Source: Burkholderiales bacterium (lineage in GTDB: Bacteria; Pseudomonadota; Gammaproteobacteria; Burkholderiales; SG8-41). From it: a stretch of 64,000 nucleotides of DNA. The stretch's first letter is position 1, and every line of letters begins with the position of its first letter. The DNA lies in assembly GCA_030683105.1 (NCBI GenBank), contig JAUXMZ010000032.1, positions 1 through 64,000 of the forward strand, given 5' to 3'. Positions 16,903-27,771 of the stretch are shown here, one piece after another. The position numbers and the translations under genes were made by a program. The notes below the pieces were generated by a model. That model ran no database searches and was not told where the DNA came from. It worked only from the letters and a program-made list of their open reading frames with translations.

Positions 16903-17958
16903 GTGCTGAAGATAGGAATACTGCTGGGCGATGATATCGGGCTCGAAGTGGTGCCGGAGTGCGTGAAGGTGATGAAGGCGGCTGCTGCCAAAACCGGGCT
17001 TGAAATCGAGTGGCAGCCACTGCCGATCGGGCGCAAGGCGCATGAGGCGCTCGGCCATACCATGCCCGCGAGCACAGTCGAAGCCCTGGCCGGGGTCGAC
17101 GGCTGGGTGCAGGGGCCGATCGGACATAATGTATATCCGCGCAACGACCCGACCTGGATCAATCCGCCGCTGCGCAAGAAGTTCGAACTGTTCGCCAACA
17201 TTAAACCGGTGAAGTCCTATCCCAATCTGCCGTCACTCCACAAGAATGTAGACATAGTCTTTTTGCGGGAGACGACCGAGGGCATGCAGTCGAGCAGCGT
17301 GGTGTTCGCGGGTGCCGGCGAGTTCCGCCCCAACGACGAGATTTCCATCGGCATGCGCGTGGTGACCCGCAAGGGCGCGAATCGAGTGGCGCGGGAAGCC
17401 TTCGAGATCGCCCGCACCGGCGGGCGCAAAAAAGTGACTGCGCTGCACAAGGAACCGGTCTACCGGCTGGTGTGCGGCATGTTCGCCGAAGAATGCAGGA
17501 AAGTCGCAAAAGAGTATCCCGACATTCAGTTCGAGGAAGTGCTCATCGACGGTTTCGCGATGAAACTGGTGATGAAGCCGCAACAGTACGATGTCGTCGT
17601 CACCACCAACCAGTTCGGCGACATCGTGACCGACGAGGGCGCGGGTATCGTCGGCGGGCTGGGGCTCGCACCTGGGCTCGTCGTGGGCGAGCGCCAGGCG
17701 ATGGCGCAGGCGACGCACGGCTCGGCACCCGATATCGCCGGCCAGAACATCGCCAACCCTTATGCGATGATCATGTCGGGGAAAATGCTCCTGGAGTGGC
17801 TGGGCCGCAAGCGGGGCGAGCCCAGGGCGGTGGAAGCGGCGCGGCTGATCGAGACTGCTGTGGATCAGGTTATCGCGCAAGCCGAACACCTGACGGGAGA
17901 CCTGGGCGGCAAAGCATCAACGACAGAAATGGGCGATGCGATTGCGGCAGCTGTCTAG
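16903..17958 (+). CDS. Isocitrate/isopropylmalate dehydrogenase-like protein lacking the catalytic tyrosine
   Basis: A 351-residue beta-decarboxylating dehydrogenase homologue with a GTG start after AGGGGAAA. D-rich metal motif TTNQFGDIVTDEGAG, HGSAPDIAG and the lysine in ALHKEPVYRL are present. The general-acid tyrosine of the REnTEG-x-Y-S motif is replaced by glutamine (RETTEGMQSS, Q129). The substrate loop is also unusual (YPRNDPTWINPPL). It has a gap-free second copy at 36283-37338, about 82% identical by my count, with the same substitution. It may use a different acid, or only oxidise, or be regulatory. Last gene of the LeuCD/lyase cluster. Confidence 0.82.
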   Translation: MLKIGILLGDDIGLEVVPECVKVMKAAAAKTGLEIEWQPLPIGRKAHEALGHTMPASTVEALAGVDGWVQGPIGHNVYPRNDPTWINPPLRKKFELFANIKPVKSYPNLPSLHKNVDIVFLRETTEGMQSSSVVFAGAGEFRPNDEISIGMRVVTRKGANRVAREAFEIARTGGRKKVTALHKEPVYRLVCGMFAEECRKVAKEYPDIQFEEVLIDGFAMKLVMKPQQYDVVVTTNQFGDIVTDEGAGIVGGLGLAPGLVVGERQAMAQATHGSAPDIAGQNIANPYAMIMSGKMLLEWLGRKRGEPRAVEAARLIETAVDQVIAQAEHLTGDLGGKASTTEMGDAIAAAV

Positions 17959-18235
17959 CGGGCGGAAACAAACAAGGGTGAAGATCAAGAGGGATATAAA
18001 ATGGCGCTGATGCGCCCTTTTGTTGCCGTTCTCCAGCGCATCGCTTTTGTTGACCTTGCGGGCATCTCAATCCATTAGTTCCCTACGCGGCAAGGGTTAA
18101 CAGACCCTGATAGCCTGTCAGTTCTGGCTACGGTCACGCCGCTGGCTAGCCTGCCGCCGCAGTCATCCCATCCACCATGTCGCGTCCTCATCATGCGGCC
18201 CTTTCCAGCGGGGGCTGGATTGAATTTCCTATCAG

Positions 18236-18249
18236 TTGATCTACATCAA
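18236..18249 (+). promoter_or_regulatory. FNR/Anr-type operator, perfect TTGAT-N4-ATCAA
   Basis: The exact palindrome TTGATCTACATCAA matches the FNR/Anr consensus. Its centre (18242.5) is about 41 bases before the start site expected from the TATTAT -10 at 18271-18276, the class II activation geometry. It lies upstream of an operon of oxygen-sensitive enzymes. The Crp-family protein in this window lacks the FNR cysteine cluster, so the activator must be encoded elsewhere. Confidence 0.75.
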
Positions 18250-18270
18250 ATGCATAGGCCACCGCTCGTA

Positions 18271-18276
18271 TATTAT
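18271..18276 (+). promoter_or_regulatory. -10 element of the FNR-dependent promoter
   Basis: TATTAT, 21 bases after the FNR box, with no -35 hexamer needed if FNR activates from -41.5. The predicted start is near 18283. Confidence 0.5.
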
Positions 18277-18466
18277 CCACTCGGTATCTTGGAGAGAGGA
18301 CGCAACGTTGTCGATCTTGTCTCGCGACAGTGGCATGGCAGGCTGCCGCGAAAGTAATGGAATTGCAGCGGATCGCGGCATTCAATTCGCGCGTCACGCG
18401 GAACATCCTGAAGACAACGCATCTTCGGCCGACCAACACTGTTAATCGCTGCAAGGCTTTTTTACC

Positions 18467-20857
18467 ATGTACAAAATCGTCCGTCGTGAAGTGTTTTCCG
18501 ATACCACTTTCCTGTGGGAAGTGCTGGTTCCAGACGTGGCGAGCTCCGCGGAACCCGGTCATTTTGTCATGGTGCGCCTGCACGAAGGCAGCGAACGCAT
18601 TCCGCTGACGGTGGCCGATTTCGATCGCGACAAGGGCACCATCACCATGGTCATCCAGTCGCTGGGCAAGACCACGATCGAGATGCGAGATCATTACAAG
18701 GAGGGCGACAGCTTCTCCGATTTCGTTGGCCCGCTCGGCCTGCCGCAGCACATCAGCAATGCAGGGCACGTCGTGCTGGTCGGCGGCGGGCTCGGCGTAG
18801 CACCGGTGTATCCGCAGCTGCGGGCGTTCAAGGAAGCCGGCAACAGGACCACCGGCATCATCGGTTTTCGCAACAAGGACCTCGTGTTCTGGGAAGACCG
18901 TTTCAAGGAGTTTTCCGATGACCTGGTCGTCTGCACCGACGACGGCAGTTACGGCACGCCGGGTTTCGTCACCGCGGCGCTGAAGGAGGTGCTCGAACGC
19001 GACAAGCCGGATCTCGTCATTGCCATCGGGCCGCTGCCCATGATGAACGCCTGCGTTGAAACGACGCGCCCCTTTGGCGTCAAAACGATGGTGTCGCTCA
19101 ACGCCATCATGGTCGACGGTACCGGCATGTGCGGCTCCTGCCGCGTCACCGTCGGCGGCGAGGTCAAGTTTGCCTGCGTCGAAGGTCCGGACTTCGACGG
19201 GCATCTGGTCGATTTCAAGGAGTTGATGCTCAGGCAGCAGCGCTTCAAAGGGGAGGAATCGAAGGCGAGCGCGGATTACGCCCATGTCTGCAACGTTGAA
19301 AAACTGCTGTTCGAGCAGAACAAACACAACTACAAGAAGTACAAGGACCTCGCGCCTCACGCCGTGAAGATGCCGGAGCGCAACGCCATCGAGCGCTCGC
19401 GCAACTTCAAGGAGGTGAACCTGGGCTACACCATGCACGACGCGCTGGAGGAGGCCGAACGCTGCATCATGTGTTCCAAGGCGGTCTGTATTGCCGGCTG
19501 CCCCGTCTCGATCGATATCCCGCGCTTCATTCGCCACCTGCTGGTGCGTGACCTCGACGGCGCGCTGGGCGTCATCAACGAATCCAATCTGTTCCCGTCG
19601 GTATGCGGCCGTGTCTGCCCGCAGGAATCGCAGTGCGAGGCCCAGTGTGTCGTCGGCAAGAACAAGAAGGAGCCGATGGAGCCGGTGGCGATCGGCCGGC
19701 TTGAGCGTTTCATCGGCGACAATGCCCGGGCGCCCAAGGCCGTGCCGCCAAGCCGGGGGCGCACGCTTGGCCGCGTGGCTGTGGTCGGCTCCGGTCCCTC
19801 GGGACTCGCGGTCGCCGCCGATCTGGCGCGCTACGGTTGCGAGGTCACCGTGTTCGAGGCGCTGCACGTGATTGGCGGCGTGCTGCAATACGGAATTCCG
19901 GCCTTCCGGCTTCCGCGCGACATCATCAGCCGCGAAGTCGACAACCTCAAGGACATGGGTGTCCAGTTCGAGATCAACAAGGTGATCGGCAAGACTTTTT
20001 CCATCCCCAAGCTCATGGAGCAGATGGATTACGATGCGGTATTCGTCGGCGCCGGCGCCGGCGCGCCTTCCTTTCTCGGCATACCGGGGGAATTCGCCGG
20101 ACAGGTTTATTCGGCGAACGAATTTTTGACCCGCGTCAACCTGATGGGCGGCGACAAGTTCCCCTACCTCGATACGCCGATTACCCTCGGCCAGAGCGTC
20201 GTCGTGATCGGCGCCGGCAACACGGCCATGGACTGTCTGCGCGTGGCCAAGCGCCTGGGTGCGCCGACCGTGCGCTGCGTCTACCGCCGTTCCGAGGCCG
20301 AGGCGCCTGCCCGCATCGAGGAGATCCGTCACGCGAAAGAGGAAGGCATAGAGTTCTTTTTCCTGCACACGCCGGTCGAGATCTTCACCGATGAGAACGG
20401 CGTAGTGCGCGGAATGAAAGTGCAGAAGATGATGCTGGGCGAGCCCGACGAGAAAGGCCGCCGCAAACCCGTGCCGCTGGACGAATTCGTCGAACTCGAG
20501 TGCGATACCGTGATCTACGCTCTGGGCACCAAGGCCAACCCGATCGTCACCCAGTCGACTCCCGGGCTGGGCCTCAATAAATGGGGTTACATCGTAGCGG
20601 ATCCGGAGACGCAGGCGACGACGCTGCAAGGCGTATTCGCCGGCGGCGACATCGTCACCGGTGCCGCTACCGTGATTCTTGCCATGGGCGCCGGCCGCCG
20701 CGCGGCAAGAGCCATCGGCGCCTATCTGCAGGGGGGCAAACAAAAGTGGCCCATTACCCTCGAAGATGCGAACGCTTTCGTGCCGCCGGCTCCCCTTGGC
20801 GCGGCCACGCCCGCCGGCGCTGCACTGTCAACCACGCAGAGTGAGACCCAGCCATGA
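18467..20857 (+). CDS. Fused NfnA/NfnB-like flavin oxidoreductase (ferredoxin:NADP-type)
   Basis: A 796-residue fusion. Residues 1-250 are a ferredoxin-reductase/DHOD-B-like domain: FAD motif RIPLTVAD at 44-51, nucleotide motif GGGLGVAP at 106-113, and a [2Fe-2S] site with C222, C225, C237 and nearby D217, resembling the Asp/Cys3 site reported for NfnA. Residues 320-796 are a glutamate-synthase-small-subunit-like domain: two [4Fe-4S] motifs (C333, C336, C341, C345; C380, C384, C390, C394), FAD GSGPSG at 441-446, and NADPH VVIGAGNTAMD near 579-589. In two-subunit form this couples ferredoxin, NADH and NADP, possibly by bifurcation. First gene behind the FNR box, overlapping the next by ATGA. 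Confidence 0.85.
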   Translation: MYKIVRREVFSDTTFLWEVLVPDVASSAEPGHFVMVRLHEGSERIPLTVADFDRDKGTITMVIQSLGKTTIEMRDHYKEGDSFSDFVGPLGLPQHISNAGHVVLVGGGLGVAPVYPQLRAFKEAGNRTTGIIGFRNKDLVFWEDRFKEFSDDLVVCTDDGSYGTPGFVTAALKEVLERDKPDLVIAIGPLPMMNACVETTRPFGVKTMVSLNAIMVDGTGMCGSCRVTVGGEVKFACVEGPDFDGHLVDFKELMLRQQRFKGEESKASADYAHVCNVEKLLFEQNKHNYKKYKDLAPHAVKMPERNAIERSRNFKEVNLGYTMHDALEEAERCIMCSKAVCIAGCPVSIDIPRFIRHLLVRDLDGALGVINESNLFPSVCGRVCPQESQCEAQCVVGKNKKEPMEPVAIGRLERFIGDNARAPKAVPPSRGRTLGRVAVVGSGPSGLAVAADLARYGCEVTVFEALHVIGGVLQYGIPAFRLPRDIISREVDNLKDMGVQFEINKVIGKTFSIPKLMEQMDYDAVFVGAGAGAPSFLGIPGEFAGQVYSANEFLTRVNLMGGDKFPYLDTPITLGQSVVVIGAGNTAMDCLRVAKRLGAPTVRCVYRRSEAEAPARIEEIRHAKEEGIEFFFLHTPVEIFTDENGVVRGMKVQKMMLGEPDEKGRRKPVPLDEFVELECDTVIYALGTKANPIVTQSTPGLGLNKWGYIVADPETQATTLQGVFAGGDIVTGAATVILAMGAGRRAARAIGAYLQGGKQKWPITLEDANAFVPPAPLGAATPAGAALSTTQSETQP

Positions 20858-21492
20858 TGACCACCTGTCCCAAATGCCACCGCCCGCTCGAAGGCGAAGA
20901 AACCTACATCTGCTGCGCCAATGTCGAATTAAGGTGGCGGTGCAACGAGTGCGGCAAGGTAAGCGAGGGTTTCGCTTTTCCCTACGGCATGTGCCCGCAT
21001 TGCAAGGGCAAGCTCGAGATGCTCGACCGTGGCGCGATCGACGACACGAAGGGGCTGGATGCGATTCGCGCGGCGTTCGAAATCGAGCTTGGTGGCCGCG
21101 CTTTCTACCAGCGCGCGGCGAAAGAATCGAAAGATCCGGCGCTGCGCGACCTGTTCAGCCGCTTTGCCGAAATGGAAAATGAACACATGGAGACCTTGTC
21201 CAGGCGCTACCATGCCGACCTGCCGGAACCGGGCGAAGATTTCCAGATCGATCATGCGGCCATCTTTGCCGGTGTGGATCGCAAGCCGGAAGATCCGGCC
21301 AACCTGTTCCGCATCGCCATTTCGTTCGAGGAGCGTGCGGTCAAGTTTTTCACCGAGCAGGGCGAGCATGCCCCCGGGGGCTCGGTTGAACAGGATCTGT
21401 ACAAGGAACTCGCCGCCGAGGAACGCGAGCACGTGGCGATCATGACGACCGAGTATGACCGCTGGAAAGCCGGCAAGCCCGGGTTGCTGTAG
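20854..21492 (+). CDS. Rubrerythrin-like diiron protein with N-terminal zinc-ribbon
   Basis: A 212-residue protein whose start overlaps the preceding stop (ATGA), showing translational coupling. The N-terminal 55 residues hold cysteine pairs (CPKC, CC, CNEC, CPHC) typical of zinc ribbons or rubredoxin-like knuckles. The rest is a ferritin-like four-helix bundle with an intact diiron set: FEIELGGRAFY and ENEHMETL in the first pair of helices, SFEERAVKFF and EEREHVAIM in the second. Rubrerythrins reduce peroxide using ferredoxin or NADH-derived electrons. Here it probably protects the oxygen-sensitive NifJ encoded next. Confidence 0.82.
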   Translation: MMTTCPKCHRPLEGEETYICCANVELRWRCNECGKVSEGFAFPYGMCPHCKGKLEMLDRGAIDDTKGLDAIRAAFEIELGGRAFYQRAAKESKDPALRDLFSRFAEMENEHMETLSRRYHADLPEPGEDFQIDHAAIFAGVDRKPEDPANLFRIAISFEERAVKFFTEQGEHAPGGSVEQDLYKELAAEEREHVAIMTTEYDRWKAGKPGLL

Positions 21493-21565
21493 CAGTCAGG
21501 AAGATTTCTCGCTGCCACCGATCTCCGGTGCGCGCGGAAAAGAATGAGATGATTGAAAGGAAATC

Positions 21566-25200
<3,635 letters not shown>

Positions 25201-25204
<4 letters not shown>

Positions 25205-26208
25205 GCGCCGATCTGCGCAGCCGTTATCTGGGCCTGGAGCTCAAGAATCCCATTGTGGCCGCGGCTTCGCCCATGACCAATTCTATCGACGGTCTGAAGC
25301 GGCTGGCGGACGCCGGCATCGCAGCCGTGGTATTGCCATCGCTGTTCGAGGAGCAGATCGAACACGAAGAGATGGCCACCCACAACCTCATGCTGTCGGG
25401 AACCGAACTGTCGCCTGAAGCGCGCAGCTTCTTTCCCGAAATGCAAAGTTACAAAACCGGCTCTGACAATTACCTGAAACTGATCGGCGATGCGAAGAAG
25501 GCCCTTTCCGTGCCGGTAATACCCAGCCTGAACGGCTACACACCGGGTGGTTGGACGCAAATGGCCAAGCAACTGGAGCAGGCCGGGGCCGACGCGATCG
25601 AGCTTAATATTTATTTTCTCGCCACCGACCTCGAAGACACCAGCACCGAGATTGAGAAGCGGTACATCGACCTGGTGGAATCGGTAAGCGGCATTGTTTC
25701 AATACCGGTTGCGGTGAAAGTCTCTCCGTATTTCAGCGCCATGGCCAATATGGCGGGGCGGCTCACCCGCGCCGGCGCATCAGGGCTGGTGCTGTTCAAC
25801 CGCTTCGTGCAGCCCGACATTCTCCTCGAGGAACTCGAGGTAGCGCCGCATCTCGTGCTGTCCACCTCGGACGAACTGCGTCTGGCGCTGCGCTGGATCG
25901 CCATCCTGCGCGGCCGGGTCAAGGCGAGCCTGGCCGCCACCGGGGGCGCGCATACGCCGGAGGACGTGCTGAAGCTGGTGCTGGCCGGCGCCGATTGCGT
26001 CATGATCGCGAGCAGCCTGCTGCGCAAGGGACCGGCGCATGTCACCAGCCTGGTAAGCAGCGTCGAAAAATGGATGACCGAGCGTGAATACACCTCGGTG
26101 GAACAGATGAAAGGCTCTCTTAGCCAGCAAGCCTGTCCGGATCCCGCGGCCTTCGAGCGCACCAATTACATGAAAGCGCTGACCTCATATACCGGCGAGT
26201 TTTCATAG
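25201..26208 (+). CDS. Dihydroorotate dehydrogenase-like flavoprotein
   Basis: A 335-residue TIM-barrel FMN protein of the dihydroorotate dehydrogenase-like group, translationally coupled to nifJ (ATGA overlap). FMN-site elements are visible: NPIVAAASPMT at the start, PVAVKVSPYFS with the flavin lysine, and ATGGAHTPED with MIASSLLRKG for phosphate. The loop that carries the catalytic Cys or Ser (SCPN-like in true enzymes) reads IYFLATD, so dihydroorotate oxidation by the usual mechanism is doubtful. Its constant association with an NfnAB-like fusion and NifJ suggests an electron-transfer partner or a reductase for another substrate, which is inference. Confidence 0.83.
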
Positions 26209-26324
26209 GCGAGGCCGTATCGCAGCGGGTTCACGCAGCGCTTCCTGACGCTGGGGAATGCAGCGTCATCGTGCGAGCCTTGCCACTATGCAATAATTCA
26301 ACCTTTGCAACTCAGGAGATCGTG

Positions 26325-26570
26325 ATGGCGCTATTAATCAACAACGACTGCACCTCGTGCGACGCGTGTCCGGAGGTCTGTCCGAATGAGGCGATTACCG
26401 TGGAAAATTCCGTCTACGTCATCGCCCCCGACAAGTGCACCGAATGCGTGGGCGCGCACGACGAACCGCAGTGCATGGTCGTGTGCCCGGCAGACTGTAT
26501 CGTGCCGAACCCGGACGCCAAGGAAACGCCGGAGCAACTGATGGAGAAATACCATCGCCTTCATGGCTGA
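26325..26570 (+). CDS. 2x[4Fe-4S] ferredoxin, YfhL type
   Basis: An 81-residue bacterial-type ferredoxin. Cluster I ligands are C9, C12, C15 and C54; cluster II ligands C38, C41, C50 and C19, with the long CTECVGAHDEPQC loop typical of the YfhL/Allochromatium-like group. I chose the ATG at 26325, which has CAGGAG upstream, over the frame opening at 26271. It ends the NifJ operon about 115 bases after the previous gene and is the obvious electron acceptor for NifJ and donor for the NfnAB-like fusion and the rubrerythrin-like protein. Confidence 0.9.
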   Translation: MALLINNDCTSCDACPEVCPNEAITVENSVYVIAPDKCTECVGAHDEPQCMVVCPADCIVPNPDAKETPEQLMEKYHRLHG

Positions 26571-26733
26571 ACGGACGGCCGCACCCCAGCCCGTAAGCAG
26601 CCAGAGTTTGGCCTATGCAGGCAAATCATTCCTCCAATAAAATACCCATATAATCAATAAGTTACGTATTATACTGGCCATGAGCTGTCGCGCCTGAGCC
26701 GTGCCGGAGCCGCATGGTGCGACAAGTCTGTAT

Positions 26734-27708
26734 TCAATTGGTCTTGATTCCCGCGTCCTTGATCAGCCGCGCATAGCGCGCGGTTTCGCTCCTGAGAAAA
26801 TCCGCGAATTCCTCCGGCGTGCTGGTCATTGGCTCGACGCCGATGGTAGCCAGTCGCTCCTTCAGATCGGGAGCAGCCAGCGCCTTGTGGAGCCCGAGAT
26901 TAAGACGGTTGATGATATCGCGCGGCGTGCCGGCCGCAGCGAACATGCCGAACCAGAGGCCGACCTCGAAGTTATCCAGGCCCGCTTCTTTCGCCGTGGG
27001 CACGTCGGGCAGCGGGGTCGTGCGCTTTTCGGACAGCACGGCGAGCGCCCGCACCTTGCGGTCCTGGATATGGGGGGCAATGGCGGGCGCCGCCATGATC
27101 AGCATGTCGATTTGTCCGCTGATCAACCCCACCACGGCCTGGCCTGTGCCCTTGTACGGCACATGCACCATGTCCAGCCTGGCCAAGCTCTTCAGGAGTT
27201 CCGGCGCAAGATGGGAAGTAGCGCCGACGCCGCCGGAACCGAAGTTGAGCTTGCCGGGATAGGCGCGCGCAAGCTGAATAAACTCCTTCAGCGTCTTCGC
27301 CGGGACCGACGGGTGGACCACCAGGACATTCTGGATCAAGGCCACCAGCGAGATCGGCGCCAGGTCCTTTGCCGCATCGTAGTTGAGTTTGGCGTAGAGG
27401 GCGGGGCTGATCGCCACGAACGGAGAGGTCAGAACGAGGGTGTATCCGTCCGGTGGTGATTTGGCAGTCAGTTCGGCGCCCAGGTTGCCGCCCGCGCCCG
27501 TCCGGTTGTCGGCCATCACCGTCTGCCCGAGTTGTTCGCCGAGTTTCTGGCTGATGGCCCGGCCCAACAGATCGGTGGGTCCTCCTGCCGCAAACGGCAG
27601 GATCAGGCGTATCGGTCTCGTCGGATAGGCCTGCGCCAGCGTCGCAGCCGGCAGCGCGACCATTACGAGCAAGATCAATGCATGGGAGAACCTCGGAACG
27701 CGAAACAT
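26734..27708 (-). CDS. Tripartite tricarboxylate transporter substrate-binding protein (Bug/TctC)
   Basis: A 324-residue Bug/TctC periplasmic protein with a signal peptide ending PAATLAQAYP and the motifs YPTRPIRLILPFAAGGPTD, VPYKGTGQA and LPDVPTAKEAG. It starts 63 bases downstream of the molybdenum-hydroxylase large-subunit gene on the same strand, so is probably the last gene of that operon. A second Bug gene (32260) heads the same operon. The ligand is likely the hydroxylase substrate or a related N-heterocyclic or aromatic acid; this is inference from position only. Confidence 0.9.
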   Translation of the reverse strand: MFRVPRFSHALILLVMVALPAATLAQAYPTRPIRLILPFAAGGPTDLLGRAISQKLGEQLGQTVMADNRTGAGGNLGAELTAKSPPDGYTLVLTSPFVAISPALYAKLNYDAAKDLAPISLVALIQNVLVVHPSVPAKTLKEFIQLARAYPGKLNFGSGGVGATSHLAPELLKSLARLDMVHVPYKGTGQAVVGLISGQIDMLIMAAPAIAPHIQDRKVRALAVLSEKRTTPLPDVPTAKEAGLDNFEVGLWFGMFAAAGTPRDIINRLNLGLHKALAAPDLKERLATIGVEPMTSTPEEFADFLRSETARYARLIKDAGIKTN

Positions 27709-27771
27709 GGCTACCTCCTCATATGTATGCCTGCCTCTGTGACAGAAAATGCCTGGCGTTGGACAACTAAC

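Larger units (their letters stand above)
17959..18466 (+). promoter_or_regulatory. Upstream region of the NifJ operon
   Basis: A 508-base gap without a convincing gene. It holds an FNR-type box and a matching -10 (annotated separately), giving a predicted leader of about 180 bases before the first start codon. The stretch 18010-18230 shows some GC-rich hairpin potential, but I cannot assign a riboswitch or terminator. Confidence 0.6.

Noticed and set aside
18236-18445. Leader peptide upstream of the NfnAB-like gene
   Set aside because: The frame starts with TTG inside the FNR box and has no Shine-Dalgarno or run of regulatory codons.
18191-20743. 850-residue minus-strand frame opposite the NfnAB-like gene
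   Set aside because: It lies wholly antisense to a gene with complete cofactor motifs and has an Arg/His/Val-rich composition typical of the mirror frame in GC-rich DNA.
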